Source of the DNA: CAZOBJ01 sp964577825
Lineage (GTDB): Bacteria; Planctomycetota; SZUA-567; JAFGNG01
Reading direction: 5' to 3'
DNA length: 64,000 bases
NCBI GenBank assembly: GCA_964577825.1
Contig: CAZOBJ010000001.1
Location: 11,877 to 75,876 of the forward strand
The notes beneath the pieces are model-generated. The model made no database searches. It saw nothing but the letters and a program-made list of their open reading frames with translations, and was not told where the DNA came from. Position numbers and translations under genes: made by a program. Positions 36,381 through 45,616 of this stretch are shown here, one piece after another (the stretch's first letter is position 1; each line of letters begins with the position of its first letter).

Positions 36381-38942
36381 TCAACCGTGTTGGTGGTCGG
36401 CCGGCGTGCCGTGTCCGTGGGTGTGGTAGGGGCCGCTGCCGTGGTGGAGTTCATGGTCGGCCTCCACCAGGAGCCGTCCCTTCAGTTCCTGCTGCGCATC
36501 TTTGAACAACTTGACCATCCGTTTCCTGGCCTTCTCGTCGAACGCGGTGGCCATCGTATTCAGGTACTCCATGCCGCCTTCGACCAGCGCCAGCATGTGT
36601 TGGGCGGCCGGGCCGTTGAAGGCGCGCGCGTCGCCGCACTTCAGGTAAACGGGGGAGGTGTGGGCGGCGATGTACTCCGCTGGATGCTTCTCCCAGCCGG
36701 TGCAGCGGGCGGCGATCCATCCGCTGCCGGGCACCTTGACCCTTGCCCGCGCCTTGAGCGAGCGAGCGCCCCTCGACGCGCTGCGCGAGGCGACGACGTG
36801 GCCGTTGCGCACAATCTCTATCCTGCCCAGCGGCCAGACGCTCTCGGCCCGCGCCTCGACCTCGAGCGTGCCGCCCGACGGCGGAAGCTGGACTGTCTCC
36901 CCGATGGCCTTGCCCTCCACAGCCAGGTCGATCAACGGGCCGGTGCTGCTGAAGGTGCGCCCGGCCCGCACGGCCTCCGCCCAGCTCTCGTAGTCGAAGG
37001 GCCGCCGCGGGTCCAGCAGGGCGTATGTCCTCAGCCAGCCGATGGGGCAGTAGGCCCCCATCTTGTCGGTCCCGCCGACGACGGCGACCCGGTAGCCGCA
37101 GTTCAGGTACCTATACCATTCCTGGGTGGAGAAGTCGCCGCCGCGCAAGCCGCTGATCTCCAGGGCGTCCACCAGTTCGGTCAGGATGGGCACGGGGTCC
37201 TCAGTGTGGCCGCAGTACGGGTAGTGCGGCCGGATGACAACGCCGCCCTTGCGCTTGTTCTCGCGGGCCCACTCGGCCAGGGCGAGGAAGTCCGGGTCGC
37301 CCACGAACGATTCCGTCGGCCCGCCGCAGCACATCGGGAAGACAGGCAGGCCCTTCGTGCCGAGCATGGACATGTGGCCCAGCATGTGGTTGCGGTTCTC
37401 AGTGCCCACATAGACGATCGTATCGTCGCCGACGACGTTGGCGCCGCCGATGTAGTCGCCTACGTTCGTGAACAGGCGGCCCCACTGCGAGGCGAGCAGG
37501 TTGACGATGTTGACACCCTCGCACTGGGCCTCCAGGTGGGCCGTGTGGGGGCTGATGAAGTGCACGTGCGTGTCGGCCGTCACCCAACCCTTGCTTCGCC
37601 AGTCGAGTCGGCGGTTGACGGTCAGCTCCAGGACCTTCTGGCCGGGCGTGACCGTGGCCTCCATCCTCTCCGGCGCGTACTCGAAGCCCTTGAAAACCTC
37701 GACGTAGACGTCACCCACCGGCAGGTCCGTCGTGAACTCTCCGGGGACGTATGCGAAGTTCCGCCCTCCCGCGACCACGTCGGCCCCGTAGTCCATGAAC
37801 CAGCCGGCGTTGATCTGCGCGTGGTGGCCGTACGGCGCGATGTACTCGCCGCGGGGGCCCTGCATGTGGACGCGCGCGGGCGTCGGCCTGCCCGTGGACG
37901 AATCGCGCACCACGACCTTCATCCACTGCCGCGTCTTGCCCAGCACGCGCAGTTCGGCCTGTCCCTTCTGCTCCGCGCTTCGCCCTTTGTGGAATGCCTG
38001 GCCCAGCGAGAACCTGCGCCGCTTCCGCTCGCCTTCCAGCCGCACGGACAGCGTGGCGTCTTCCGCGCCGAACGCCTCGACGAGCGTCTCCACGCCGTCG
38101 TCGGGGTCCCCTGCCCGCGTCAGGCCGGCGTGTCGCGCGTTGAGCCAGCGTTTGCCGCTGGGGCCTTTCGTCTGTTCCAGGCGTGCGACGCCGCCGAGGT
38201 CCACCCCGGCCTCGGCGACCCGGGCCGGCTTGCCCAGCCCCGCGACGCGGTACGTGCGACGCGGCAGGTGCCTCAGCGGGTGCGAGCGGCCCCGGTAGAG
38301 CGTCAGGCCGGCGACCAGGAGCGGCGACCTGCACAGCCCGGTTATCGTCAGCGCCTTCAGGGCCTTGCCCGCAGAGGGGTTCGGCATGGCGTGGACGTGC
38401 GGCACACCCCACCGTGTCTTGACGCCTGTCTGTGCATGTGCCCAATCCATGTCCTTCGGGTAATCCGTTGGGTCAACCGCCTCCCACAGGTTGAACGACT
38501 GCGCGAGCCAGACCGGTCCGGGGCTCTCCTTCATGGGCACTTCGAAACGCGCCCGCACGGGCTGGCAGTGCGCAGTGCCGTCCGCGTAGGCCAATCGGTA
38601 CTCGGCCACGACCAGCCCCTCCAACGGGTCTTCCTGGTTGACCTCTTCGGGGACCTGCAGCCATTCGTGCAGCAGGCAGATGAAGTCGGCCTTGCCGCGC
38701 AGGGGCACCGTGACGGCGGGCCGGCCCTTGCTGACCAGGATCACGCGGGCCTGTTTGCCTTCCCCCATGCTGAACGGAATGCCCCACGATTCCTGCGCGC
38801 CCTCGGGGTACTTGCGGACGCGCCCGGCCAGGTCCCGCCACCACTCGAGCCTGACCGAGCGGTTCGGCCAGTTGAAGAGCCGCTCCAGGCTGACCTGCGT
38901 GAAGCTCGCCCCGAAAGGTTTCTCCCCGGACCTCTTGCCCAT
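36381..38942 (-). CDS. CehA/McbA-family PHP metallohydrolase with His-rich tail
   Basis: An 853-residue protein. Residues 1 to about 340 are beta-rich and unassigned; a carboxypeptidase-like beta-sandwich (about 340-440) precedes a PHP-type hydrolase domain beginning at TADTHVHF (D457, H459, H461). This is the CehA/McbA group, which hydrolyses carbamates or other esters and phosphoesters. The last 24 residues contain eight histidines, a likely metal-binding tail. No signal peptide was evident. A GGGAGGTGA ribosome site precedes the ATG. Last gene of the seven-gene minus-strand run. Confidence 0.78.
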   Translation of the reverse strand: MGKRSGEKPFGASFTQVSLERLFNWPNRSVRLEWWRDLAGRVRKYPEGAQESWGIPFSMGEGKQARVILVSKGRPAVTVPLRGKADFICLLHEWLQVPEEVNQEDPLEGLVVAEYRLAYADGTAHCQPVRARFEVPMKESPGPVWLAQSFNLWEAVDPTDYPKDMDWAHAQTGVKTRWGVPHVHAMPNPSAGKALKALTITGLCRSPLLVAGLTLYRGRSHPLRHLPRRTYRVAGLGKPARVAEAGVDLGGVARLEQTKGPSGKRWLNARHAGLTRAGDPDDGVETLVEAFGAEDATLSVRLEGERKRRRFSLGQAFHKGRSAEQKGQAELRVLGKTRQWMKVVVRDSSTGRPTPARVHMQGPRGEYIAPYGHHAQINAGWFMDYGADVVAGGRNFAYVPGEFTTDLPVGDVYVEVFKGFEYAPERMEATVTPGQKVLELTVNRRLDWRSKGWVTADTHVHFISPHTAHLEAQCEGVNIVNLLASQWGRLFTNVGDYIGGANVVGDDTIVYVGTENRNHMLGHMSMLGTKGLPVFPMCCGGPTESFVGDPDFLALAEWARENKRKGGVVIRPHYPYCGHTEDPVPILTELVDALEISGLRGGDFSTQEWYRYLNCGYRVAVVGGTDKMGAYCPIGWLRTYALLDPRRPFDYESWAEAVRAGRTFSSTGPLIDLAVEGKAIGETVQLPPSGGTLEVEARAESVWPLGRIEIVRNGHVVASRSASRGARSLKARARVKVPGSGWIAARCTGWEKHPAEYIAAHTSPVYLKCGDARAFNGPAAQHMLALVEGGMEYLNTMATAFDEKARKRMVKLFKDAQQELKGRLLVEADHELHHGSGPYHTHGHGTPADHQHG

Positions 38943-39011
38943 CTGTCACCTCCCTTGCCCACGCTACCCGTTGTCCGTGCCAGCACATCTTGGCCCTGCC
39001 CGCGCTCCCCG

Positions 39012-39914
39012 TCAGCCCTGGTCGCTGGCGGGGAATGCCCGCGCCAGGGCCCTGTGGAGCAGTTCGAACGTCCCGTCCCGGCTCACGTGATAGACACGCA
39101 TCATGCTGCCGTGCGTGCGGCTGAAGTCGTAGCTGTTGTCCGCCGGCCGCACGCTCGGCGCGGCGGTTATCTCCCACTCGGCTAGTGAAGGATCGACGAG
39201 GAACGCTACGTCGCCCAGGTCGAAGAAGCCCTTCGTCGGGCTCCGGAAGTGCGGCGCGCTGGCACGGATCCCGTGCAGGTACTCGCCCAACGGGCCGTGG
39301 GGGCGGATCTTCTCCTCCGAGACTTCTATCGGCCAGCGGATGTAGGTCCCTGTGTCGAACAGGACCAGGGGGAGATCGGACTTGTAGATGTTGCGCACCG
39401 CCTTGATGTCCATCCACGCATTCGCGTTGAAGCAGGAGACCGGCCAGCGGGAGCGCCCGTGCCAGACGACTATGACGCGATCGGCTATCTGCGGCTCTTT
39501 CATATAGGCACACGCGATGTTGGTGGCCGCACCCAGGCCCACGACGAAAAGCGGGTTCTCCGCATCGCCGGCCATGGCTCGCTCGATGATGAAATCCACC
39601 CCTTCGGATTCTTCCGGGAAGTCGATGTACTGGATCGGGTCGGAGCCGCGCCTGACGGGATACTTCCCGGCCATGCCGGCTTTCTCAAGGACCGTCTCTA
39701 TCTCTCGGACCGTCCTGTCCAGCGTGTCGGGCGAACCCCACTGCACGGACACGAAGCCCTCGATGTCGAACCGTTCGGGCGACAACACCGCGAGTGCGAT
39801 TGCATACTGGTCGTCGATCTCGCAACCCGCGTCCGTGTCAATCAGCAGGCGGATCTTCCGGCCGGCCAGCGGGATCTCCGGCACGGGCCGGCTGCTGGTA
39901 TTCGCGTCCGGCAT
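39012..39914 (-). CDS. Nucleoside hydrolase family protein
   Basis: A 300-residue member of the IunH-type nucleoside hydrolases, which split ribonucleosides into base and ribose using calcium. The aspartate cluster is IDTDAGCEIDDQ near residues 25-36 (normally DTDPGxDD, here with two extra residues and Ala for Pro). GLGAATNIA, FNANAWMD and the late DLGDVAFLVD follow. An AAGGAG ribosome site precedes the ATG. Its neighbour rpiB could channel the released ribose phosphate. Substrate not certain, because the metal loop is atypical. Confidence 0.8.
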   Translation of the reverse strand: MPDANTSSRPVPEIPLAGRKIRLLIDTDAGCEIDDQYAIALAVLSPERFDIEGFVSVQWGSPDTLDRTVREIETVLEKAGMAGKYPVRRGSDPIQYIDFPEESEGVDFIIERAMAGDAENPLFVVGLGAATNIACAYMKEPQIADRVIVVWHGRSRWPVSCFNANAWMDIKAVRNIYKSDLPLVLFDTGTYIRWPIEVSEEKIRPHGPLGEYLHGIRASAPHFRSPTKGFFDLGDVAFLVDPSLAEWEITAAPSVRPADNSYDFSRTHGSMMRVYHVSRDGTFELLHRALARAFPASDQG

Positions 39915-39931
39915 TTCGGCTCCTTTCTGAG

Positions 39932-40402
39932 CTACTCTTCGGGCACGCTCAGTCCCAGCTCTTCCTCCATGTTGCGGATGAGGCCGAGGGATATCTCGTG
40001 GCGGCCGCCGATGTAATCGTTTTCCAGCCAGGCGTCCACGATCTCCAGCAGTTCGTAGATGCCCGTGATCTTGCCGCCCAGGCAGAGGACGTTCGAGTCG
40101 TTGTGCTGGCGGGTCATCTTGGCCATGTAGTGGCTGGTGCAGACGCTGGCGCGGATGCCCTTGACCTTATTGGCGGCGATGGACATACCGATGGCGGTGG
40201 AGCAGATCAGGATGCCCCGCTCGAACTCGCCGCGGGCCACCGCGCCGGCGACCTGCCGCGCGTAGTGCGGGTAGCGCACGATCTCTGTCGAGTCGCAGCC
40301 GACGTCCTCGACCTCGGTGCCACGCTCCTTCAGGTGCTTGACGATCTCCTGCTTCGCCTCGTAGCCGCCGTGGTCATTGCCGATGATGATTCTGCGGGCC
40401 AC
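39932..40402 (-). CDS. rpiB: Ribose-5-phosphate isomerase B-like sugar-phosphate isomerase
   Basis: A 156-residue RpiB/LacAB fold enzyme that interconverts ribose- and ribulose-5-phosphate or similar sugars. It has IIIGNDHGGYEAK at the start, the catalytic cysteine in ICSTAIGMSIAANK and the NVLCLGGK segment. CSTAIG differs from the usual CGTGIG. The start is a GTG with a strong GGAGG ribosome site; the longer upstream frame is not needed. It lies 17 bases before the nucleoside hydrolase in transcription order. Confidence 0.88.
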   Translation of the reverse strand: MARRIIIGNDHGGYEAKQEIVKHLKERGTEVEDVGCDSTEIVRYPHYARQVAGAVARGEFERGILICSTAIGMSIAANKVKGIRASVCTSHYMAKMTRQHNDSNVLCLGGKITGIYELLEIVDAWLENDYIGGRHEISLGLIRNMEEELGLSVPEE

Positions 40403-40460
40403 CTGTCTTCCTCCGGACCTCCGAGTTCCTGTCGTTTCCGGTCGCGCCGCCGGTGGGCGC

Positions 40461-41177
40461 TCAGTGTTTCTTGTGATTCCCTTGCCTGGCGAAGGCATGG
40501 CGGATATGTATGGAAACGGCCACGAGCAGGACGAACCCCACGAAGACGAAGGGGACGTAGTATCCCAAATGCCTCATTGCCTCGTGCATGCGCCGGAGCA
40601 GAATGCCCCAGCACAATATGGCCAGCCACGTTCCGGCCAGCACGACGCCCAGGTTCAGCCACGTTCGCAGGCCGATCAGGAACCCGATCACCGAACCCAC
40701 CAGCGGTCCGGTCATCCAGAAGGGGAACCAGACGAACAGCAGCAGGCCCGGTATGCCGAACTTCATGATCGTCTTCTGCCGCGCCTCGGCGCCACGTCGT
40801 ATACGCGCCATCGTGTCCTCCAGGGGGCCTATGACGATCAGCCTTCGGTAGGAGAACACGAACAGCCCGTAGAAGATCAGCACGAGGAAGGTCTCTATCG
40901 CCATATTAGCCAGCACCACGGCCGAGTGTGGGATGTTCGCAGCGTACCCGGAGGTCATCCCGGCCGCCCGCCCGCCCAGCAGGTGGGCCAGGGTCATGGT
41001 CAGCATATTGTGGAACCGCTCCGGCGAGCGGAACTTCAGCAGCCCGAGCACGACGGCATACGAGGTTAGCAGCACGACCCCCGCCAGGAGGAGGTTCCCC
41101 TCGGCAGTGGGTACCGCGCGGCGCCACAGGGATTCCCTGTCGCACGTGCTTTGCTCGGTTTCGGGATCGCCGCCCAA
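40461..41177 (-). CDS. COG2426-type small membrane protein (putative exporter)
   Basis: A 238-residue membrane protein with about six hydrophobic segments, resembling the Sm_multidrug_ex family (COG2426), for example MKFGIPGLLLFVWFPFWMTGPLVGS. Export activity for this family is proposed rather than proven. No ATG or GTG lies before the first membrane segment. The TTG at 41177 has a GGAGG ribosome site eight bases ahead and is taken as the start. Confidence 0.7.
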   Translation of the reverse strand: MGGDPETEQSTCDRESLWRRAVPTAEGNLLLAGVVLLTSYAVVLGLLKFRSPERFHNMLTMTLAHLLGGRAAGMTSGYAANIPHSAVVLANMAIETFLVLIFYGLFVFSYRRLIVIGPLEDTMARIRRGAEARQKTIMKFGIPGLLLFVWFPFWMTGPLVGSVIGFLIGLRTWLNLGVVLAGTWLAILCWGILLRRMHEAMRHLGYYVPFVFVGFVLLVAVSIHIRHAFARQGNHKKH

Positions 41178-41234
41178 GAGCTCGGCCTCCGGTAATCGTC
41201 CTTACACCCATTCTTTGCCGGGCCGGCCCGTTTG

Positions 41235-42146
41235 TCAATCGGCCGTCGGAAGCGGCGGCCCGTCCGACACCGACAGCCTGCAGACAATCGCGCCCCCGAT
41301 GACCAACAGGCAGGCCACCCAGAGCATTGCGCCGGGCGCGACCCTCAGGTAGATGCAACTGATCGCCGTCGAGAGAAGCGGCGTGGAATACGAGAGCGAC
41401 GCGACGAACACGACGTTGCCCTTTCTCATGGCTGCTTCCCAGAAGCTGTAAGCCGCCAGCGTTGGGAGCGTGGCCATGTAGAGGAGCTCCGCGGCGGCCC
41501 GGGGCGTCCAGTGCGCCTGCTCCGGCCGCAGGCAGCGCAACGCCGCCCAGACGATCCCGGAGGCCAGCAAGAAGACCGGCACGGCCGTGCCCTCCGCCTC
41601 GCCCGCCCACCGCCGGCTCAGGTTCGAGTAGAGGGCCCACGAGAGCGCCGCGCCCAGCGCCCAGACGTACGAGGCCGAGCCGGAAGTCAGGTCCGCCGCG
41701 AACGCCGTCCAGGAGAAGGCGCCCCCGTGCGCTACGGCCAGCGCCGCCCCCGCGAACGCCGCGACCGCCCCCGGCAGCAGCCAGAGCCGCGCCTTCTTCT
41801 TGAGGATCGGGACGGAGAACGCCAGCGTCAGCCCCGGCCACAGGTAATTGATGATGCCCGCACCGATCACGTGCAGGCGGCTGGCGGCCGACCCGACCGC
41901 CGAATAGATGCAGACCATGTAGAGCACGAACAGCGCGCCGCAGCCGACCAGGTAAGCGCGCGGCAATCGGCGTACGGCCCCGATCTGCCTGGTGACGACG
42001 AGATACGCGCACCCGATTCCGCCGCTTATCAGGAAGATGGCTGCCGCCGCCGTCCCCGTTCCGAGCCGCTCGGTCAGGCTCCTGGTGAACGCGATGGTGC
42101 TGCTCCAGAGCAGGAGCGCCAGGATGCCCAGGACGGTGTGTCTCAT
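41235..42146 (-). CDS. EamA/DMT-family transporter (YddG-like)
   Basis: A 303-residue drug/metabolite transporter with about ten membrane helices in two EamA repeats. The first repeat has GAGIINYLWPGLTL, like the aromatic amino acid exporter YddG; the second has TPLLSTAISC. Its ATG overlaps the stop of the carboxypeptidase gene (ATGA), so the two are translationally coupled. It could export amino acids released by that peptidase, but this is inference. Confidence 0.82.
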   Translation of the reverse strand: MRHTVLGILALLLWSSTIAFTRSLTERLGTGTAAAAIFLISGGIGCAYLVVTRQIGAVRRLPRAYLVGCGALFVLYMVCIYSAVGSAASRLHVIGAGIINYLWPGLTLAFSVPILKKKARLWLLPGAVAAFAGAALAVAHGGAFSWTAFAADLTSGSASYVWALGAALSWALYSNLSRRWAGEAEGTAVPVFLLASGIVWAALRCLRPEQAHWTPRAAAELLYMATLPTLAAYSFWEAAMRKGNVVFVASLSYSTPLLSTAISCIYLRVAPGAMLWVACLLVIGGAIVCRLSVSDGPPLPTAD

Positions 42147-43282
42147 TGCGCACCCGCGCGAAAGCCCGTGCTCTCCAGGTAGCGCCGAAGCGCCCGCGCC
42201 AGGTCATGCCCGAAGGCCCGGGCCGTCTCCGCGTTCACCTCCGCGCCGCCGGCGTTGGCGTAGGGCACCTCGAAGCTCGAGGGCAGCCGGACGCCCGGCA
42301 GCTCGGCCGCCCAGCGCGAGCAGCCCTTGCCCCCGCTGTAGTTGCCACCCGTGTTCCACGCCTGTCCGAACGGCAGGTCGTCGGATGTCTGGTAGGGCAG
42401 GGGACCCGACACTGCGCCCTCCAGGATCTCGCCGAACCGGCACTGCTCGCGGGAGGCGCACACATCCGGGTGCCCCACCTGGTAGATGACCTCGTTGTGC
42501 GGACCGCGGATGTGCGGGCAGTGCAGGTCGAGCGCGACGCGCAGCCGCCCCTCGGACCATGCCGGCACGAGCCGCCGGATGGCGCCGGTGGACGCGTAGA
42601 TGCTCTCGTCGGCGTAGTCGCGGCCGTGGTCGCGGGGGCGGCGGCTCTTGCCCTGGTCGCCGTCCTCGACGCCGTCCTTGTCCACGAACGGCACGACGAG
42701 CAGTTCGACGTTCCCCCGCAGCCAGGCGCCGTCGTCATCCCCGTGCAGCACCTGCTCCAGGAGGCCCTCCAGGACGTAGCTGGCCATCATCTCGCAGCAG
42801 TGGTGGCGGCACGTGATGAGGACGCGATGCTCGGGCTTGCCGCGCAGCCTGCCCACGTGGAGCCGCTCCACGGTCCGTCCCCTGCGCGTAACGCAGAGCG
42901 TCTCCTCGCGCAGGGCCGGGTTGCCCCTGTGGCGCTCCAGGAACGTCCTCAGGTCCGATGCCATGTACGGCATCCCGAAGCTGAACCGGACGTCGTCAGC
43001 CCCGGGGCCGAACGCATAGCTGAAGGAGTTCTCCTGCACCGCGTCCGCCCCCAGCCACTGCCATGTCTTCCCGCCGTCCAGGCTCAGGGCCGGACCTCGC
43101 ACGCCGATGACGTTCCCCGCCGTGAAGCGGAAGGTCAGCGCGCGCCCGGCCGGCCCCCGCACGCGGAAGCACCAGTAGAACCAGTCGCCCTCGGTGTCCC
43201 GCAGGTCCTGGCGCAGGTACACGTCGTCGCCGTCCACACGCTCGACGATGATGTTGCCGCCCGGGAAGTCGCAGTCGATCAT
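42143..43282 (-). CDS. M14-family zinc carboxypeptidase-like protein
   Basis: A 379-residue M14 peptidase of the cytosolic carboxypeptidase (AGTPBP/Nna1-like) type. An N-terminal beta-sandwich (about 1-115) precedes the catalytic domain with the zinc motif H161-x-x-E164 and the third ligand H254 in LDLHCPH. FEVPYAN near residue 355 likely carries the catalytic glutamate. DKDGVEDGDQGKSRRPRDHGRDY matches the substrate-binding loop of this group. No signal peptide, so cytoplasmic. Natural substrates in bacteria are not established. Coupled to the EamA transporter. Confidence 0.82.
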   Translation of the reverse strand: MIDCDFPGGNIIVERVDGDDVYLRQDLRDTEGDWFYWCFRVRGPAGRALTFRFTAGNVIGVRGPALSLDGGKTWQWLGADAVQENSFSYAFGPGADDVRFSFGMPYMASDLRTFLERHRGNPALREETLCVTRRGRTVERLHVGRLRGKPEHRVLITCRHHCCEMMASYVLEGLLEQVLHGDDDGAWLRGNVELLVVPFVDKDGVEDGDQGKSRRPRDHGRDYADESIYASTGAIRRLVPAWSEGRLRVALDLHCPHIRGPHNEVIYQVGHPDVCASREQCRFGEILEGAVSGPLPYQTSDDLPFGQAWNTGGNYSGGKGCSRWAAELPGVRLPSSFEVPYANAGGAEVNAETARAFGHDLARALRRYLESTGFRAGAQ

Positions 43283-43354
43283 TGCGTGCCTTTCAGAGAT
43301 CGTCCAGCATCGCTCCGCCCAGGGTCAGTCCGGCGGGCGGGGCGTTGGATTCCG

Positions 43355-43618
43355 TTAGAATATCTCGCCCACCAGTCGCGCCAGGCCGTCCAGGTCGCGG
43401 GCCGCCACCAGGCGCTCGGCCTGCCCCTCGTGCACGCCGGCGTTGACGAGCGCCGTGCGCACGCTCTTCCACAGCCGGGCCGCCTTCTTGTCGTCCGCGC
43501 AGAGGTAAAGGTCGGAGACGATCTCCGACAGCTTCTGGTGCACCAGGTCGTCCTTGTGCTCGTAGTATCGCCTGACGATCCCCTTCTGGTGGGGCGTCAG
43601 CCAATCTCCCTTGGCCAT
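43355..43618 (-). CDS. Conserved small helical protein
   Basis: An 87-residue, charged, all-helical protein (WLTPHQKGIVRRYYEHKDD..., then VNAGVHEGQAERLVAARDL). The ATG at 43618 has a GGGGAAGG ribosome site and follows a strong promoter, which fixes it as the first gene of the minus-strand run. No domain is recognised and no function is offered. Confidence 0.65.
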   Translation of the reverse strand: MAKGDWLTPHQKGIVRRYYEHKDDLVHQKLSEIVSDLYLCADDKKAARLWKSVRTALVNAGVHEGQAERLVAARDLDGLARLVGEIF

Positions 43619-43670
43619 ACGCGCGCCTTCCCCGGCTCGTGGTATCTTGCCTGTGCGGCACCGGGCGGCT

Positions 43671-43699
43671 ATTCTATCGCGACGGCCGGCCCTTGCCAA
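43671..43699 (-). promoter_or_regulatory. Promoter for the minus-strand seven-gene run
   Basis: On the minus strand TTGGCA (43699-43694), a 17-base spacer and TAGAAT (43676-43671), about 50 bases before the ATG at 43618. Confidence 0.5.
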
Positions 43700-43792
43700 A
43701 AGCCCGGCACGTTCCCGCACCACGGAGAGAGCCCGACGCCCGACGAGAGCCACCAATCCGAATGGGAAGAGTTGAACGAGGGGAACCGGCGC

Positions 43793-44691
43793 ATGTGGGA
43801 CGCCAACGCCGAGTGGTGGGATGACCGCATCGGCGATGGCAACGACTTCCAGGAGGAACTGATCGAGCCGGCCACGGAGCGACTGCTGGAGATCTGGCCT
43901 GGCTCAACCGTGCTCGACGTCGGCTGTGGGGCGGGGAGGTTCGCCCGCAGGATGGCCGAACTCGGCGCCCGTGTCTTGGCGTGCGACTACAGCGAGCGGT
44001 TCATCGAGCGCGCCAGGTCGCGCACGGCCTCGGCCGGCGTCGAGAACATCGAGTACCGTCTCGTCGACGCGACGGACCGGGGCCCGCTCCTCGCGCTCGG
44101 CGCCGGGTGCTTCGACGGTGCGGTCGCCACGATGTGCCTGATGGACATGGCGGCCATCGAGCCGCTGTTCGGTGCCCTGCCGGTGCTCCTGAAGCCGGCC
44201 GGCTGGTTCGTCTTCTCGGTCACGCACCCGTGCTTCCAGGCGCCCGGTTTCGTCAAGTTCGCCGAATCGGTGGACTCCGACGGCCGCTACTCGGAACGGA
44301 CGGGCGTGAAGGTGAGCCACTACCTGAGGCCCTCTGCGCGGAAAGGAGAGGGGATCATCGGGCAGCCGCAGCCGCAGTATTACTTCGATCGACCGCTGCA
44401 CGTGCTCCTAGCAGCCCGTTGAAGAAGGAGGATTCCCCGGAGAGTGCCTGCGCGAGGGGCCGTGTCGGTGTAGCACAGGCGCCCTCGCCTGTGCCGTTCT
44501 CAGCCGGGGGCGGCTGAGCTACATTTTTCAACGGGCTGCTAGGGGCGGGGTTCCGCCAGGGCTTCGTTGTGGACGCCCTGGAGGAGCCGGGCTTCCGCCC
44601 GGGAGAGGAGCGGCCGCCGTGCCTGCGCTGGTGCAATATGCCTGAGATACCACCCGTGCTGGTCGTTCGGATGCGCCTGGCCAGACCGTGA
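43793..44691 (+). pseudogene. Class I SAM methyltransferase split by a MITE-like insertion
   Basis: The 5' part encodes a class I methyltransferase: MWDANAEWWDDR, the SAM-binding DVGCGAGRFARRMAE, ACDYSERFIERAR and SVTHPCFQ. It runs to YFDRPLHVLL and then stops at 44420-44422, inside an inserted element (44408-44542). Removing 131 bases, leaving one CTAG copy, restores the frame exactly: LLGAGFRQGFVVDALEEPGF continues to MPEIPPVLVVRM and a TGA at 44689-44691, the usual end of this family. The ATG at 43793 has a GAGGGG site; a TTG at 43772 is possible. The shortened 210-residue product may fold only in part. Substrate unknown. Confidence 0.85.
44408..44542. mobile_element. Non-autonomous inverted-repeat element (MITE-like), 131-135 bp
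   Basis: Perfect 16-base terminal inverted repeats (CTAGCAGCCCGTTGAA at 44408-44423 and its complement at 44527-44542) bound a short non-coding insert. CTAG is repeated at both ends and one copy is needed to restore the host reading frame, so the target duplication is CTAG or the TA within it. Inside are two hairpins: a 9-base stem at 44473-44494 (GCACAGGCG) and an 8-base stem at 44499-44518 (CTCAGCCG), enclosed by TGTAGC/GCTACA. No transposase is encoded; it would need one supplied elsewhere, possibly of an IS630-like or IS5-like group judged only by the target bases. Confidence 0.82.
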
Positions 44692-44710
44692 GCGGAGACG
44701 TCCCGCCCCC

Positions 44711-45595
44711 TTACAGCGTGCGATTCTCGAGGAGCTGGCGCCTGGTCGCGCCGTTCAGCAGCCGGTCGTTGCTGCACTCCATCCAGTCCACCAGGCGCTG
44801 CCGGAGGCGGGAGAGTTCGCCGGCGCACGAGGGACCGCGCGCACGGTTGCGCAGCTCCCACAGGTCGGACTCCAGGTCGTACAGCTCGTCCTCCGCCGTG
44901 GCGTTCCAAACGTACTTCCAGCGCCGGTCGCGGACCATGCGCTGGCTGAACAGGCCGAACTGGTTGCCGTGATAGCCGGCGAAGATGTCCGGGCGACCGT
45001 TCTCGCGCCCGCCCGCGAAGAGGGGCAGCAGGCTCTGCCCGTGGAAGGTCTCCGGCACCGGCACGCCCGCCGCCTGGAGGGACGTCACGGGCAGGTCAAT
45101 CGAGTTGGAGACGAAAGCGTCGCACTGCGTGCCCGCCTCGATGCTGCCCGGCCGGCGCGCGATGAAGGGCACGTGCACCACGTCGTGGTACATGATGAAA
45201 TGCTTGTCTATCATGCCGTGGCTGCCGCACATGTCGCCGTGGTCGGTCGTGTAGATGACCAGCATGTCCTCGGCGAGGCCGAGTTCATCCAGCGCCGCCA
45301 GGACGCGCCCGATCTGTGCGTCCATGAGGCTGATCTCGCCCAGGTAGCGGGACACGACGGGGGCCCACTGCTCCCAGGTCCAATCCTCTATATTCCAGGT
45401 GCGCAGCTGCTGGGCCTGGGCGTAGGGCTTGCCCTGGAAATCGTCGCCGAAGCTCCCCCATGGCTCGATCTCGGACGGGTCGTGCATGGAGGCGTAAGGC
45501 TCGGGCGGGTGGTTCGCCAGGTGTGGCTCCGGCGGGTTCCAACGGATGAAGAACGGCTCCGCCGCCCCGGCACGCGCCCGGAGCATGGAGATCAC
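44711..45595 (-). pseudogene. Sulfatase lacking its N-terminal catalytic half
   Basis: The 294-residue frame matches the C-terminal two thirds of type I sulfatases: PFFIRWNPPEPH, VIYTTDHGDMCGSHGM with metal-binding Asp-His, and DLESDLWELRNRA near the end. The N-terminal region with the metal aspartates and the C/S-x-P-S-R motif converted to formylglycine is absent. Sulfatase-like codons can be followed upstream only to about 45600-45615, where the promoter of the next gene begins. The GTG at 45595 is merely the first possible start. It is therefore a 5'-deleted gene, next to the disrupted methyltransferase. Confidence 0.85.
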
Positions 45596-45616
45596 CTGGT
45601 CGCGCGGGTCAAGCCT

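Noticed and set aside
36387..39185. 932-codon plus-strand frame
   Set aside because: It is the shadow of the CehA/McbA gene; composition is atypical for protein and no motif is seen.
44408..44542. Complete insertion sequence
   Set aside because: The insert is about 131 bases and encodes no transposase.
44711..45595. Functional sulfatase
   Set aside because: The formylglycine motif and half of the metal site are missing and the upstream DNA belongs to another gene's promoter.
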